From Sclerurus mexicanus (Eukaryota; Chordata; Aves; Passeriformes; Furnariidae), in assembly GCA_013396755.1 (NCBI GenBank), contig VWZF01002410.1:1869770-1933769 (forward strand): a DNA stretch of 64,000 bases. Reading direction: 5' to 3'. Below the pieces are notes generated by a model. The model had not been told where the DNA came from. It searched no databases and saw only the letters and a program-made list of their open reading frames with translations. Of this stretch, positions 36,554-50,270 are shown piece by piece. The position numbers were made by a program, and so were the translations under genes. How positions within the stretch are numbered: position 1 is the stretch's first letter; the number at the start of each line of letters is the position of its first letter.

Positions 36554-36561
36554 TGACGTCA
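36554..36561. promoter_or_regulatory. Full CRE palindrome TGACGTCA
   Basis: A perfect ATF/CREB palindrome in a CpG-poor region, 6.3 kb upstream of LGSN. It stands alone, without a promoter around it, so it may be coincidental. Confidence 0.3.
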
Positions 36562-36760
36562 GAACTTTTTTAACACTTTTAGAAATGGAATGAAGGAGGG
36601 AATAAGTGGTAACAGCAACCAACATCAAATTCAAATAAGATCAACCTCTTCTCAAATCATCTACATGTCAGGTGAGGTATGGACTTAGGCATGGATATCC
36701 AGTGTCTCTAGGTGGTGCCCCAAACCCAATGGAAATAAGAAAGAAGGTTCCCTGAAGGGG

Positions 36761-36819
36761 AAAACAAAACAAAACAAAAAATGAAAAAACAAACCAAACC
36801 AAAACAAAAACCAAAACAC
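36761..36819 (+). repeat. A-rich tract with AAAAC units
   Basis: Begins with AAAACAAAACAAAAC and continues as A-rich sequence with paired C. Confidence 0.85.
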
Positions 36820-39800
36820 CCTTCATATATTCTTAAACACAGTTCTACTAAATGCTTGCATTCTAAGGTACTTCAACAGTGTTCCAGCTGGATGTAGTCC
36901 TGTTTTCATGCAGTTAATTTGCCATCACAGTTGAAAATATCATTAGAAATAAATTTTTACAAGACTCATGACACTAGTGCTCCTGGTATGGAGGTGAACT
37001 CTTGGAAGAGCTACACTTGAAAGCTCAGTGTTTAGTTTTACCAAATTTGGAAAATTAGATACAGTCAAACAGATAGAAACAGAAACATTTCAGGACCCCA
37101 AAAGACATTTGTTTCTTTTTCATTGTTCCATCTGTACTTTAACACACTATGAGCTTATTAAATCAGTTTCAGTAACCTCATTGTCATGGTCTGAGTAGTT
37201 AGGGTCAAATTTGTAAAGGTAAATAGATGCTATTTGAAAGTTTCATCCAGATATTTTACAGCTCTGATTGCTGATGATACTCCAGTATGAAATTTCACTT
37301 CAATGTGAACTCATGCCCTTTGCCAGTGCTCACAGAGACAGGTGACACAAACAGCTTGTGACTTAAATGGGAGTTAGATTACAGAGTTGGGGTTTTTTAA
37401 ATCTTCTGTAAACCCAACATGCAATTTCAGATACCAGGAGCAAACAACCTCTGAATCCCATTACAACTGGTGCTGGTTAGTGATGGGGTGCTTTTCACAA
37501 ACTCCTCAGATTTAACCCAGTAATGATAAATATCCTTCCACTCTCTTACGTCAACATAAAAAAGCTATGACAATTCAAAGTTATGACTCAGGGTAAGTGA
37601 TTTAGGTAAAAAGTATGTTAAAGTATGGAAGGCCCTAAATACCTAGTTCTAAATGTGTCTTTGGATGGCATCATGTGACAGCCATGCATGTAGTATATAA
37701 ATGCAACATAGTATTTCAGTACCAAGTAAGACTGGACTAATTACAGGACATACACACTGTTTTCTTGCTCATACTGTTCTTCAGAGCTGAATTAAGGATA
37801 ACTGATCTACTCATTAAGAAAAACTAAAAACAAACCCAAAAACTTGTCTCAAATAACAGCAACAAAAGTTAGAACACATTGCAAAGCAACTGAGTATGCC
37901 TTTTTCTCTCGAGGAAACTAAAGTGTTTTCACCGATAATGCAGCAAAATCTTGTTGAAAATACTTTAAAAAAGAAAGAGTTACCAGGTCATTCTTAAAGT
38001 GCCCTTCTGAATTCCTTCATACTGTCTGTAAGAGCCTTTATAGAGCAGATTTGACAGGATTTTCAGTCAATTGGAGAATGGAAACATGTAGCTACCTAAC
38101 GCACGGTATTTATAAAAGTTACAAGTAATCTGGATATGTTTTCAATAGAGAAAACCACAGTAGTCCAGGAAAACATTTACTTCCACACACCCATGTATAT
38201 CTTACACACTTACTGAGGTAATAATACTGTCTGCACCTAGAAGGCAGAGGAAAGAATGAAAGACTTGGTCTGTGGTGTACGTTATTGGGACTGTATTTGC
38301 AACCGTGAAAAAGAGGCTTGGCTATAAAAAGACAACCATATCAGTTAAAAGTAGTTAAGATGTACATCAGCACATACTGCAGTACAGAATACAGTGAATG
38401 CTGCTGCTTGCTGCAATTTTGCACCTTTACGTGAGAGAGGTAACAGCAGTGGATTTCACTGTCATTTATTATAAACGTCACTTGTCACAGTGCTTCAAGC
38501 AAACATCCTCGAGGCTGAGCCAGTGAATTAAACACTCATTACCTATAGGAGGAAAGGAACTAGAGAAAGTGAGGGTAGGTATGCTGCCTCTGATGCCTTC
38601 TAATATGCAGAATTAGCATTTCTACCCTGACCACTGAAAGACCACTGGGTCAAGGCTATACAAATAGATTTATATATTGTCACTACTATTCTTTTAGTCC
38701 ATGAGAATGATTTAAATCATGACAGGTGTCGAGACAATGATATGGAAATTTCCACATACAAAACAGATCAATGGATTGAAGGCATATCACAGAATCAGTT
38801 TTTGAGGCTCTCTAATAGTGCACTTGTGACCCATTTCCCTTCCTTGCCCATAGTGGACTGCATTTTGTACATGCTCACATGCCAGGTGGCATTCCATTGT
38901 GCAATGACTGGGCAGAGGGCTCAGCACAGGCCTAGAATCATTTCTAATACATGGTTTATGAATACCAAACCCATTTTGGAAGGCACAAGCTGTTAGACAT
39001 AAGAGCATGAGTCAAGCAGTTCCAGTCAACCTCAGGATTCAAGAGCTTTTCTTGGCCATATTTATGTACTGATTTACATTTAGTTTGACGGTCCAATGTG
39101 GGAAAAAGAGGTAGAAATGGTATAGCACATAGGAGGTTATCAAATGTGTGATTCCTATGATCTCTGCCATGACCCTGTGAAAGAATTCAGTTGCCTGATT
39201 TCCTGCAACTCTGGTAAGAGCCGTGAGGGACTCACCCCTCTATGCCATAGTCCAGAGGTCATAACTTAGCACACTTTGAATCTCCATAAGCTTTTTTTAA
39301 ATGAGTTGAACAACATTGACATAGATTGGTAAATAAAGGCATTGTGTAGATGTAATTTCTGACTGATCTTCCTCACTGCCTTATCAGACCAGTTCAGACC
39401 TAACATGGTTCTGTCTTCCCCAAGCTAGTCACAGTGTCATAGGCAAACTCCCATATCCAGTTCAGAGGTTCAGACTTCCACTAACAAATAACTCCCTCTA
39501 CCCTGTAGCTATTTTTAATAATGAATGAGTACTTTTTGTAGACACTTGCATCTTCAACAAGTACCCGATTGTCCTTCCAAATAGAATTCAGATAGCGTAT
39601 GAGAAAAGACTCCATATTTGCTTAGATAAAGAGGTGTCAAATCCCCACTTCTTTGGTACTGCTTCAGCGTAATTTAGAAGACAAGGATTTTTTCCAGTGA
39701 TCCATATAGCACGTTGATCTAGTCAAGCATAAGAACTCTAGATGTAGGAGCCCAAGGCAAAAGTCATTACAAAAAGAGCAAAAAGGAACCTGACCCACAT

Positions 39801-42800
39801 TTCAGTGAAGACTCCAAGGCATACTGAAGGAACAGAAGTGCTCTGCAATTCTTTACTCTCTCAGTCAAGCACTACTCTCTGTTGCTTCCCCTTCTAGGTA
39901 GAGAAAGCCAATATAGGATCAGAAATGTTCCTGGACATGGAAAGATTTTCTGCGTTTCCCCAAAGCCAGAGAGAGAAACATATTTACTCTGTTGGAAAAG
40001 TACACATAATACATCTGATCAGCTAAGAATAAAGCAACAGCTTAAAGTAACAAAGAAGTTTGCAATGATCTGTAGTTTCTATAAAAGATATCTAAAAAGT
40101 CTAAAGCTGCAGCTTTCTCACAACTTTCCCAAACCTGTATGAATTGCAATTGACATAATTGCTAAGACTTTGAAAAAAAATGGGATGATTTTCACAGGTA
40201 TGAAGGAAGCCTTATGTTTTACATGACAGCTATCCCTCTGCCAAATAAAATACGTGTGTTGGAGAATTTTACAAAACAGATCTCAAAGTATTAACATGAG
40301 CAAACTGGCAATTTCGTTCCTACATTCTTTTACTGAAGGAACTGAATTATTTGGCTGAAATATTATGGAATTCAGCCAGGGGCACAGGAAAGATATGAAA
40401 TAATTTGGCTTAAACTTGGTGCTTCAAAAAGGTATAAACTATTAAGATCAGTATAATGGGAATGGACGCTGTTTTCTCTGGTGTCTTCAGTGGCGCATAA
40501 TAAGTTGTGCTGCTCACACCATATGTAACAGACATACAGAGTTCTCCTACTTCTCATTCCATTACTGTCACAGGGAAAATGATCTTTTAATAGAAATACC
40601 AGAACAGTTTAGAAGTTCATTAATGACCCATGCCATATAATAATCATTTATTCTCCACAAAGAATTAAATTTTAATTTGGAGCTCAAGAAGCAACTAGGA
40701 AATAAACATCATCTGAGGGTATTCCTATCATTATTCTCTAGGACATCTCCAAAGTAGACCACAGTCCCCCTAGCCTGTGAGAGGGCAGAAAAGATGTGAG
40801 GAGAGATCCATATCAGTCCTTCCTGAATGCTGGCTGAAGGTAACAAGATTTACATGCCACTATGACTCAGCAACAACAAACCTGCAATTTCCTGCAGGCT
40901 TTGGGCATTTGACACTAGAATGACTCATTGTCCATATGGAGAGTTGAGGAGGCATTTGCACAACTGCACCATTAAAAAGCAGCATCTTTAAAAGAATTTA
41001 AAAGAATTCAGGAGCCATAACTGTGTCCAAAGTGTCCCTTTTCGTATAACTTTTTTATTATTGCAGTAACCTCCCTGTGATTGTTTCAACAATGACATAC
41101 AGCTGTATGTCACTGGTTGTAGCTCCGCAACTCCTACAAAACAGCATAACATCTCTTCTTAGAAGTTCTTATGGCACCATCTTTTCCACAAAATCTTTGA
41201 TATTTAGCAACACTAGAATAACTAACACACAAATATTTTAATGCAGGGGTCATGACTGAATTGTGGTGAATGGGAGCTGAGCCATACCCTACAGGCCTTG
41301 GCACTTTACACGGCTAAGAACGAGAAGCAGATCACCCTGCACGCAGTGAGCAGTCTGCCTTAAGCACTTGAGCAACCCTACACTTCCTACCACAACCACA
41401 CACCAGGCTTGAGGACCTCCCTGCTCTGAGTGAGGCGTTAAAATTAAAAACATGTGCTAAAATCCACAAGATCTCTTCACCCATGCTTTGAAAGGAGGTG
41501 ACAACTATCTATTCTCAGCCAACAAGTCCCACACAGAGCAAAAATTCCTTCCACAGAATCATTGCTACTCCTGCTTCATGAGGGTATCTAAGCACTAGCA
41601 TACTGGCTAATATTGCCACAAAAAATAACAGACCCTTATTGTCCAGAGGCCACCTACATTCAGCTTTGACATCAGTGATGTGAAAAACAAATGCGGGTTC
41701 AAATCTGATGATGGAGACTCTCAAGCTGTCATATATCAAGAGCCTTTGGTCACCTTTTCAAACCAATAGATAAGGAACTCTGCTTTTTGTGCATCATAGG
41801 CTTGAACACAACACACAATACCATGTGAAAAGTTTCAGTCCTTCGTTGGTTTGCTTCCAGAAGAAAATTTGTTTCTACTAAACACCAATTTGTGATAATT
41901 TTTCATGTGGGATGTTGCATTTTCACTGACATTCATGAGAAAAACAATGGGCTATGAGCAGCTGTGCTGCAGTTCCCACAAGGCACGAAAGTAGCATTCC
42001 ACATAAAACCTGAACTTTAAACATAAAAGTCTGAGGTTGAAGATTGACGAGATCGAGCTCACACCTGTAGCATTCAGTTTTTCACTGAAAAGCCAATACT
42101 TTCTTCAAGGGAAGAAAATCCATCCTCCCACTAATTCTGCTTCCAAGTGGTAGCCTGCATGATTTGAAAATATTACTAGGCAATGGCAGGACAGCAGAGA
42201 ACAAATGAAACAAAATTCTCTTCTCAATGTACTTTAACTTGCCTATGAATTTTAAGAGAAGAAACTGTTTCTAGTTTTTCTTACTTAGCCTGTATCAGCT
42301 CCTTTCTTTATAGTTATAATGAACTTTTAGAGGCAGGATGACCTCCCTGAAGAACACTGTGTTTCTGTCACTGCCAGTCAATGGCTCCAAGTATTGAAAA
42401 TACCTTATTTTTTTTCTTGGCAGTACAAGAAACTTTTATATTTGCTGTTTATGTTTCATGCCTATTGAAAAGCATCTTTTCCAATTCCCTGTTACTGATC
42501 AGACCTGAAAGGAGGTCTGAGGAATTTCGTTCATTCTGGTTTAATCTATAGATAACTAATACAATCCAGATCTCAGGTTTGCACGTTATTGAACTGTGTG
42601 ACTCAGATGTCACGGCTGCTTCCATTCTGGTCTGTCTATACCTTCAGCCTGTGTTTCTGGGTTTGCCTGCAGTGTATGTTTGACTGCCCTGGGCAGATGT
42701 TCCTCATTTTGGCTTCTATCTTCAGTCTCATAACTAAGCCTAAAGTGAGAACATAGAAGAAAGCAAATACTCCGGGATTGTGATGAAAAAACAAAGCTTT

Positions 42801-45800
42801 CTTAGAGATCATTAACCTGTGAATCTATTTAATCAGTCAAGGAGATTCGATGCTACCATGGAACATGGGAAATATTTCAGACTTATAAAGTTTTATTATG
42901 ATACAAACTTTTGGCTGATGGGCTTTTGTATGAAATTCTTTCATAAATATTTAGGAGAACAGATTTTTCACTGTACAGCTCTGAGACTTTGTTATGGCTT
43001 GCACCAGACGTCCTGTGCCTGGAGCTAATAAATAGTTGCAATCACAAAATTTAAAAAGCAATATTGTAGATTCTTATGGGAGTCTTCCTTTCCAAAACCC
43101 CTTCATGCTACTGAAATGCCTTTTTCTCCACTAAAAACAGAAGTTTTATCAGAAGTTCTTGATATAGATTGTCTATACTATCTCATTGCTGTATTAGTTT
43201 ATGGGATAGGGAAACCACTGCACACAAGAGGCACCCCTAACTGATCTGTTCAAGAAATGTCAATGAATAATTGTTTTGCATATCTGAATGAAATCCACTA
43301 TGGTGCACTGAATATGACACTTTGAGAAAACCTCTGCTGCTTTGTGGAAAAATTTCTTGAGAAAGACATTCTCTTTTTATGATGTAGTTATAGGATTATT
43401 TTGTTTTTTTTATGGCTCTTCTTTTGATTTTTATGAGAATAAACATATGCATGAAAACAGGATTTTTATTCGTTGAGAATTATTCATAATGCCACCAGGT
43501 TTTTGCATTAATTTAATGATTTTTATATTTGAAGAGCAATTATACATTTGTTATTTACTGCTAACTTGTTACTAGCTACCATAATACTACAGCACAAATG
43601 ATTTTTTTTCCATGAACATCATGAAGATATATGTGACATTGCAAGAAAGTTTCATGAAAAATACTATTGTCACACACATGTTTATGATATTTTTATATGG
43701 GAGAAAAATGAGTGCCAGGAGTTGAACTTTCACACAACTGGTTCTAATAAAACTGAGGAAGAACCAGCACAGCACAAAAATTTGCTGACCTTTGCTGCAG
43801 TCAGACTCTGTTGTTCCCTGCAGTCCTGCTTTGGAGTTTTAATGTCATGTCTAAGTGAATCTAGGGTACAGGAATATGGATACTGCTTGTAGAAGATACC
43901 AAAGGAAAAAAAAATTTACTAATTTACTTCTTTTCATTTTGTTGGACAAGCTGGTGCAGCCGTTGCTAAACTGCCACAACGACAGAAGCATTTTTAGAAA
44001 TTAATTTTCTATAAGAATAAATCATATTGTTAGTTTTTAGTGCGCAAAACAGCATTACAAAAATGCCTCCATCTTTGACATTTTTGAGCCTAATGAAGCT
44101 TCAGACACTTAGCATTAATTTACAGAGGCACAACACTGTAATCAAAGCTACCATCTCTTTAATCTTCACTTTCTCATAATCAAGGTCTTGAACCCAGTAT
44201 TTCATTTTCAAGTATAGTCTTTGTGAATACAGACTAACTGCTGTTAAGGATGTAAAAGGAAGTAGGGTCATATCACATGTCTTCATTATGATGTTTTCCG
44301 TCTCTCAACACAGGCGTACCTTAATCACCTTAAAAAATCCCCAGTTATCGATGCTTGAAATCCACATGAAAAATGGACCATACATCACAAAATAATGCTT
44401 TCTTTACATTTATCAGTATATCCTTTGACCTATAAAGCAAACATTTCATCATTCATGGTCTTTCCTTTTTCTTTACTAAGGTAGGATTTCCATATTCATC
44501 AAATAATTCCTCAAAAGCTTGCCAAACTCCATGTCAACAAGTCTGGTTTCAGGGATATCAAGAGGATCTTCTAGTTAGTTCTTCCTTCCCCAAAAAATGT
44601 TTCTATGTGCTTGAAAAAATAAAATCCTTTCTGTAATAACCTACAACTTATACTTGTGCTGGCATTCTGAAATTCACCTGCCTAACAATTCTGCCTCTCA
44701 GTTTTGAAAGATAGAAGCTAAAATTACTGCAGAAAACCAAGTATTTTTCATGGGAAAACAAAACAAAAACAAACAGAAAAAAAATAAAAAACATATTTAG
44801 TCCTATGGGAAAGTAAAAGTTTTGGAGCACTGAAATGTCTCCCTCTGAATGGTTTTACTGTCATGTAAATGAAATCTTCGTGGCCTATCTCTCACCAATG
44901 TACCTTCTCTAGAAAGTTTTCCACTGTTAGTGTTTTGCAAAGGTAATTTGCCAACCAACTTTGAAGGTCATGGCCAAGTCACCAAATTGTGTTTTCTGGC
45001 TGATTAAGTTGTGGAACACTTTCCAGTGAGCAGATCTGAAAGCACCCTATGTAAATCTTCAGTCAGTTCAAACCTGGGAACACCTCAGCTGTCCCCAGCG
45101 TCCATCTGAAGGCAACCTGAGCACATGGTCCAGAACATGGTCCCTCTGCACACCTGCAGTACTCCAGCCTGTGCTGTAGGTCCTCCCAGGGAGTGCTTCT
45201 TCCCCCCTGATAAGACATAGCTGAAACCTATGCATACAAATTAAGAATGAATTTTGTTTAAACAGTTTATAATGTGCAGACAATTTCTGCAAAATCTGGA
45301 TGTTCCATGAAAAAATGATTTTTTAATGAAAAACACTGAAATATGATCATTCCCTTTATCACGAACATAATGTTGTTCCTTGCTTCATAATGAACTCTAA
45401 TAATGCCTTCAGAAGCCTTGGGATCTAGAAGCTGTTATTCCCCTTTCTCTCCTATGAAGGTTCCTGGATAGACTCCACTTCCCAGGATTACTGGAAACAT
45501 CCTTTACTAGAGTGAAGAATGGCAATTCTTTATCAGAACACAGATCTCATCCAATGAGTTTTTAATTCTATTCCTCTTTTCCCCTCCTTATTGGACCATA
45601 TTTCTGATGTTGAGTACTGAGACATTGAGGGCAGTAAAGTCTCCAGGCATTGTTGGGACTTTGAGAACCATGAATTGCAGATCATTGTACCTTCCCTATA
45701 GTAAATTCACAGCACCAGTTGAGCATGCTGTCAGCTTTAGAGCACCCAAGTACTGCCTTACCATAAAGCCTGCATATAAAATAGAAATCATACAACATGT

Positions 45801-46200
45801 TTTCTGTGCCTTCAGGTTTCAGCTCAGTCACCCATCTGGAAGTCCTGGATCCACTGATGGATAGCAGCCACACAAATCCCCCTACTTTAAAGAATCCAGG
45901 ACCCAGCAGCCACTGAAAACCAGCAGAATATTTTGACCCGTGGTTGAGGTCAAAAAAGAGGAAGAACACTGCTGATGGGCAGAGCCTACTTGCTATTTTT
46001 ACTGCTTAGGACTATTAATGCAGAGTATAGTATTAAATCTGGACAGGCTAGATAGATGGGGCAAGACCAACAAAGCGAGGTTCAACAAGGACAAGTGCTG
46101 TGTCCTACACTTTGACCACAACAATCCTATACAGCACTACAGGATTGAGGACGAATGGCTGGAAAGTTGCCCAGCATAAAAGGACCTGGGGGTGCTGGTC

Positions 46201-46341
46201 CCTCTGAGATTAACTCAGTTGGTAAGAGCATGGCACTAATAACACCAAGATTGTGGGTTTGATTCCTGTATGGACCATTTACTTAACAGTTGGACTCAAT
46301 GATCCTTGTGGGTCCCTTCCAACTCAGAATATTCTGTGATT
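46201..46341 (+). mobile_element. tRNA-Ile-derived SINE with CR1-like tail
   Basis: The 5' part resembles tRNA-Ile (AAU): AACTCAGTTGGTAAGAGCAT is the A-box region, GCACTAATAACACC the anticodon arm, and GTGGGTTTGATTCC the B-box/T-arm. The 3' part, GGACTCAATGATCCTTGTGG to ATTCTGTGATT, is a CR1 tail. It interrupts a CR1 element, and the flanking CTGGTC at 46195-46200 and 46342-46347 is a six-base target-site duplication. Removing the SINE and one repeat restores the CR1 sequence. The architecture matches the passerine SINE family known from zebra finch (TguSINE1), from memory. It is not a functional tRNA gene. Confidence 0.85.
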
Positions 46342-46589
46342 CTGGTCAACAGCCAGCTGAGCATGAGCCAGCAGTGTGCCCAGGTGACAAAGAAGCCCAA
46401 GGGCATCCTGGCCTATATCAACTATAGGGGAGGCAGCAGGACTAGGGAAGTGATTCTTCCCCTGTACTTGGCAATAGTGAGGCCACACAAGTCCTGTGTT
46501 CAGTTTTGAGCCCCTCAATTCAGGAAGGACATTAAGGTCCTGGACTGTGTCTAGAGACACAAAGCTGGCAGAGGGTCTAGAGAGCAAGT

Positions 46590-46952
46590 CCTATGAGGAG
46601 CATCTGAGGGAGCTGGGGTTGTTTAAACTGGAGAAAAGGAGCCTCAGGGGTGACCTTATCACTCTCTACAACTACCAAAAAGGAGGCTGTAGCCAATTGG
46701 GTGTCAGCCTCCTCTTGCAGGAAACTAGGGGCAGGATAAGAGAAAATGGCCTTAAGATGTGTCAGGGAGGTTCAAGTTGGATACCGGAAGGATTTTTTTC
46801 ACAGAAAGGGTTGTTAAAAGGGAATGGGCTACCCAGGGAGGTGGTGGAGACACCATCCTTGGAGGTGTTCAAGAAATGACTGGACATGGCACTTAGTGTC
46901 ATAGTCTAGTTGACATGACGATGTTTGGTCAAAGGTTGAACTTGATGATCTC
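46590..46952 (+). repeat. 363-bp direct repeat, copy 1
   Basis: Part of the CR1 3' region, from CCTATGAGGAGCATCTG to TTGATGATCTC. It appears identical by eye to 46954-47316 and is separated from it only by one undetermined base. Confidence 0.9.
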
Positions 46953-46953
46953 N
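46953..46953. other. Single undetermined base (N), probable contig join
   Basis: The only ambiguous base seen in the window. It sits exactly between two perfect 363-bp copies, the pattern expected where overlapping contig ends were abutted instead of merged. Confidence 0.8.
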
Positions 46954-47316
46954 CCTATGAGGAGCATCTGAGGGAGCTGGGGTTGTTTAAACTGGAGAAA
47001 AGGAGCCTCAGGGGTGACCTTATCACTCTCTACAACTACCAAAAAGGAGGCTGTAGCCAATTGGGTGTCAGCCTCCTCTTGCAGGAAACTAGGGGCAGGA
47101 TAAGAGAAAATGGCCTTAAGATGTGTCAGGGAGGTTCAAGTTGGATACCGGAAGGATTTTTTTCACAGAAAGGGTTGTTAAAAGGGAATGGGCTACCCAG
47201 GGAGGTGGTGGAGACACCATCCTTGGAGGTGTTCAAGAAATGACTGGACATGGCACTTAGTGTCATAGTCTAGTTGACATGACGATGTTTGGTCAAAGGT
47301 TGAACTTGATGATCTC
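46954..47316 (+). repeat. 363-bp direct repeat, copy 2
   Basis: Second copy of the CR1 segment, continuing naturally into the CR1 tail. No mismatch to copy 1 was noticed over the whole length, although the host element is clearly diverged and old. Confidence 0.9.
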
Positions 47317-47349
47317 TGAGGTCTTTTCCAACATAAATTATTCTGTGAA

Positions 47350-50226
47350 ATGCAACTCCTTTCACTCTTTAGTCAAACTAATCATTAGTTCAGTAATATC
47401 CATTTGCGTTATTGATGGATGACTCGCATCCATGACTGAAGTGCCACATATTTCAGTCTGACTCATCACTGTTTAAGTTCTGAATTGTTCTATCTCACAG
47501 TTTTTGCAGCTACCCTCCTAATCTTTGCTTACTCACATAAACAGCTTTGCTATGGCCTCATGTCTCCCTCCTCTGTACCTTCCCAGCATCCACGGGCACA
47601 AGCCAACGTTTTCTGTCTGAAGCAGTCTGGAAGACTTACTGCCTCTTCCATGCAAGAGGAGTCCTTGGTCCTCTGAAAAGTCAGTCACAGCTTTGTCACT
47701 TCTTGCTGCTAGGCATACACTCAGCTGATCTAAAAAAGTGTTGGAAGGTGCTTGAGAATTGGAGCTGCTGGCAAGGCAAAGAAGTGGCAGTCACTCCCTG
47801 CTGCCTCCAAGAATTCACATTCTGCAAGGGGGATTTTCCTCTCATTTAAGCTTGAAAACATTCCTGAGAGGAACAGTTTGTCCTCAAGTTGGCACAATGT
47901 TGCATTAAACATTTGCCACTTACTGTTCTGCAAGCTGTTAAGCTTCCTGTGAAAGCAATAAGATACCACAGAAGCACTCTTTTGTAAACAGAGTCCTACA
48001 TAATTTTATTAAAGTACTGTGGCAATACTTTTCTGGGAACAAAACAAGGGAAGTTGCATCACTGTGTGGTCTGCAAATGAGGCAAAGGGAACTATTAGAC
48101 TAAATTGACACAGAAAAACAAATCATATTCAACCAGGAAGTTTTTTACAAGGAAGACCATGTAGTAAGGAAAAAAATACAATTTTAATGCTAAGCATAGG
48201 AGATAGGATATACAGATAAAAAGAGAAGGGGCAATTTGAGAGTAATCATGACATGAAATTACAATGAAAAATAAAGAAAAGAAGAAAACCAATGAAAATT
48301 TCAATACACTCTGAAGAAAAGACTTAGAAATAAAGGAGAAATGTACGTATTACAAAGATTCTGGACAGCATTGCAAATGAGCAAGATGTCCCTTCTTTTC
48401 TAACTGTACAACAGGGGCAACAGGGGGCCCTTACCTTGCTAAGGTCATTGCTATATCCTTACTCACTGAACTGTAGAGCTTATTGGAAGTCTTAAATCAT
48501 ATCCCTATTTGTTATGTGCTTTATAAGTCCCTACTGTTAATAATCCAGTTACAACACCAGAATTAACTGATAAACACAGATGGACATCATTCAGTGAATC
48601 TAGGTGGTCCTTTCTAGCCTAGTATCTCCATAAAAATGGGAAACCTGCAACTTTCTTGTTCACCATGACAGACACTGATTGAAAAACATCTGCATCCTAA
48701 CCACCAACATCTGCACCCTAAATGCAGATTTTGTAGGTTTCTGTTTTTCTGAATGGGTTGCAGTAAAGGTAGCAGAATGAGAGTCCTGTACTAGTCTGTA
48801 TCTCTGCAAAAAGTGATCAGGCTGAACCTGCTCAAGAGGTGCCAACCAAACGACTTGCTGGAATAAACCAATTAAAGTACTGCACTACTTTACAGAAGAT
48901 TAAACATGACCTGAACTTCTCTGATACTGAAACTGGCTAGACCGGAACGTCCTAGAATCGACCAGAATGTCCAGAATGTCAGCACTAGTGATCACTCTTT
49001 CTCTCCAAAGCATGGTAAGCTGCTTTCAAACTGCCTAGAGGGAACAGTGTCTGTTCTGTACTAACTCCCAAGTCGTACCCAAGAACTGCTGGGAGGAGTC
49101 TGAGATGATCCAGCCCAAACCCAGGATAAGGTTAATGACCTAGCACTACAGATGACTGAATTTATTACTCTGGAAGATTTAGTGTAAGAGACACCTTCTG
49201 TGGCACTAACCTCAAGGAATCATAAGCAATAATTAATCAGAGAACAATGGTTCTTTCAAGGATTTACTGCAAAAGTACATTAATTGGACTGCACCCCTGC
49301 ATGTACCAGAGGCAGAAACCAAATCAATACTCCAGAAAGCAACCTCCTAAAGGAGCTCTTGTTCAGCAGAACACTGCTCGGAAGGGCAAACTCAGGACTG
49401 CAAGCACAGAAAATATCTTTTTTTGTCTGTTTCTACAGCAAGGCAGTTGAGTGCTGCAGAGGGGAAGGCTGAGGAGGTAGACAAGGGCATCCCTATTTAC
49501 AGACAAGATTGCACCAGAAAGGCCTGACTTACATAAACAATTTTTTCTCTTGTTTCTGTAAGCAATCCAGCTAGACCACAAATATCATCCTGAATGCTCA
49601 GGTGAAAAGTACTTGCAAGTCATTGTTCTGAGAATATGCTCTGAAAAGCAGAGCTTACAAGGCTGTGACATCAACCACAGACCTCTGTATACCAGGACTG
49701 GATGCTGGTGAGTCATGGCATGCATAAACCAGCAGCATTTGAGAAGCCCTTCATAATGAATCCAGTAAAATTTATTGATCTAAATCTGCAATTAACTCAG
49801 TCTAAACTGATGTCATGGGGAGAATCTGACTCTTAGCCTTTTTATAAGACTATTTTTAAATCTTATTTATCAAATAAATGCATTTTCTGTTTTTGAAATG
49901 ACATAAATATTATTTTTTTCTAAATGAAGCAATGCTTCATTTCACCCAGTAAAGGAGCCAAACCCTAGTTTGTTAGCGCTTGGTCTGTGTCTGGCTGAGA
50001 AACTAGTCGATACCCTAAATCCTGCCCCAAATAAACTTTTGTGCAAAGGTGTGTCTTACAGCACAACTGAGGATTTACATCAACACACTGACTCAGATCC
50101 TGCCTGAAACCACAACCGGGTTTATGTTGCTGTAAGAGAGACCAGAGTTTGGCCCCCTCCCTCTTTCTTTTTTATTTTCTGATAGAAACATCAACTCTAG
50201 TTCTAATCTGGACTACAGAATTAGCC
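47350..50226. other. Intergenic DNA without a recognised gene
   Basis: Mixed-composition sequence. Open frames of up to 100 codons at 47485-47969 overlap on both strands and have no recognisable motif. No transposon was recognised by reading. Confidence 0.5.
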
Positions 50227-50270
50227 CAAAACAACTTCTCCTATGTCAAAGGAGCTGGCCTGGGGTGGCA

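Larger units (their letters stand above)
34954..46036. other. Gene-poor intergenic DNA, 11 kb
   Basis: No coding exon, RNA gene or recognisable transposon was found by reading. It contains a TA microsatellite, an A/C-rich tract and a lone CRE palindrome, listed separately. The somewhat GC-richer patches around 41270-41420 and 45070-45200 carry no recognised feature. All open frames are under about 100 codons and without motifs. Confidence 0.5.
46037..47349 (+). mobile_element. CR1 LINE, 5'-truncated, with nested SINE and internal duplication
   Basis: Begins in the C-terminal reverse-transcriptase region (GGACAGGCTAGATAG, then TTCAACAAGGACAAGTGC). It runs through GTTTAAACTGGAGAAAAGGA, ACCTTATCACTCTCTACAAC and GGAGGTGTTCAAGAAATGAC, and ends with a TTGATGATCTCTGAGGTC-type tail near 47349. 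Translated blocks such as RSLRGDLITLYNY and NGLPREVVETPSLEVF are typical of CR1 polyprotein C-termini in birds. A SINE is inserted at 46201-46341, and a 363-bp segment is present twice across a single N. The open frames at 46496-46879 and 46983-47243 belong to this element and are not host genes. Confidence 0.88.

Noticed and set aside
46201..46275. tRNA-Ile gene
   Set aside because: A- and B-box regions are present, but the acceptor stem does not pair well, the unit is followed by a CR1 tail and it is flanked by a target-site duplication, so it is a SINE.
46496..47243. Two plus-strand open frames with jockey/CR1 polymerase-like C-termini
   Set aside because: They are fragments of a truncated CR1 element, and the second is a copy of the first across an N.
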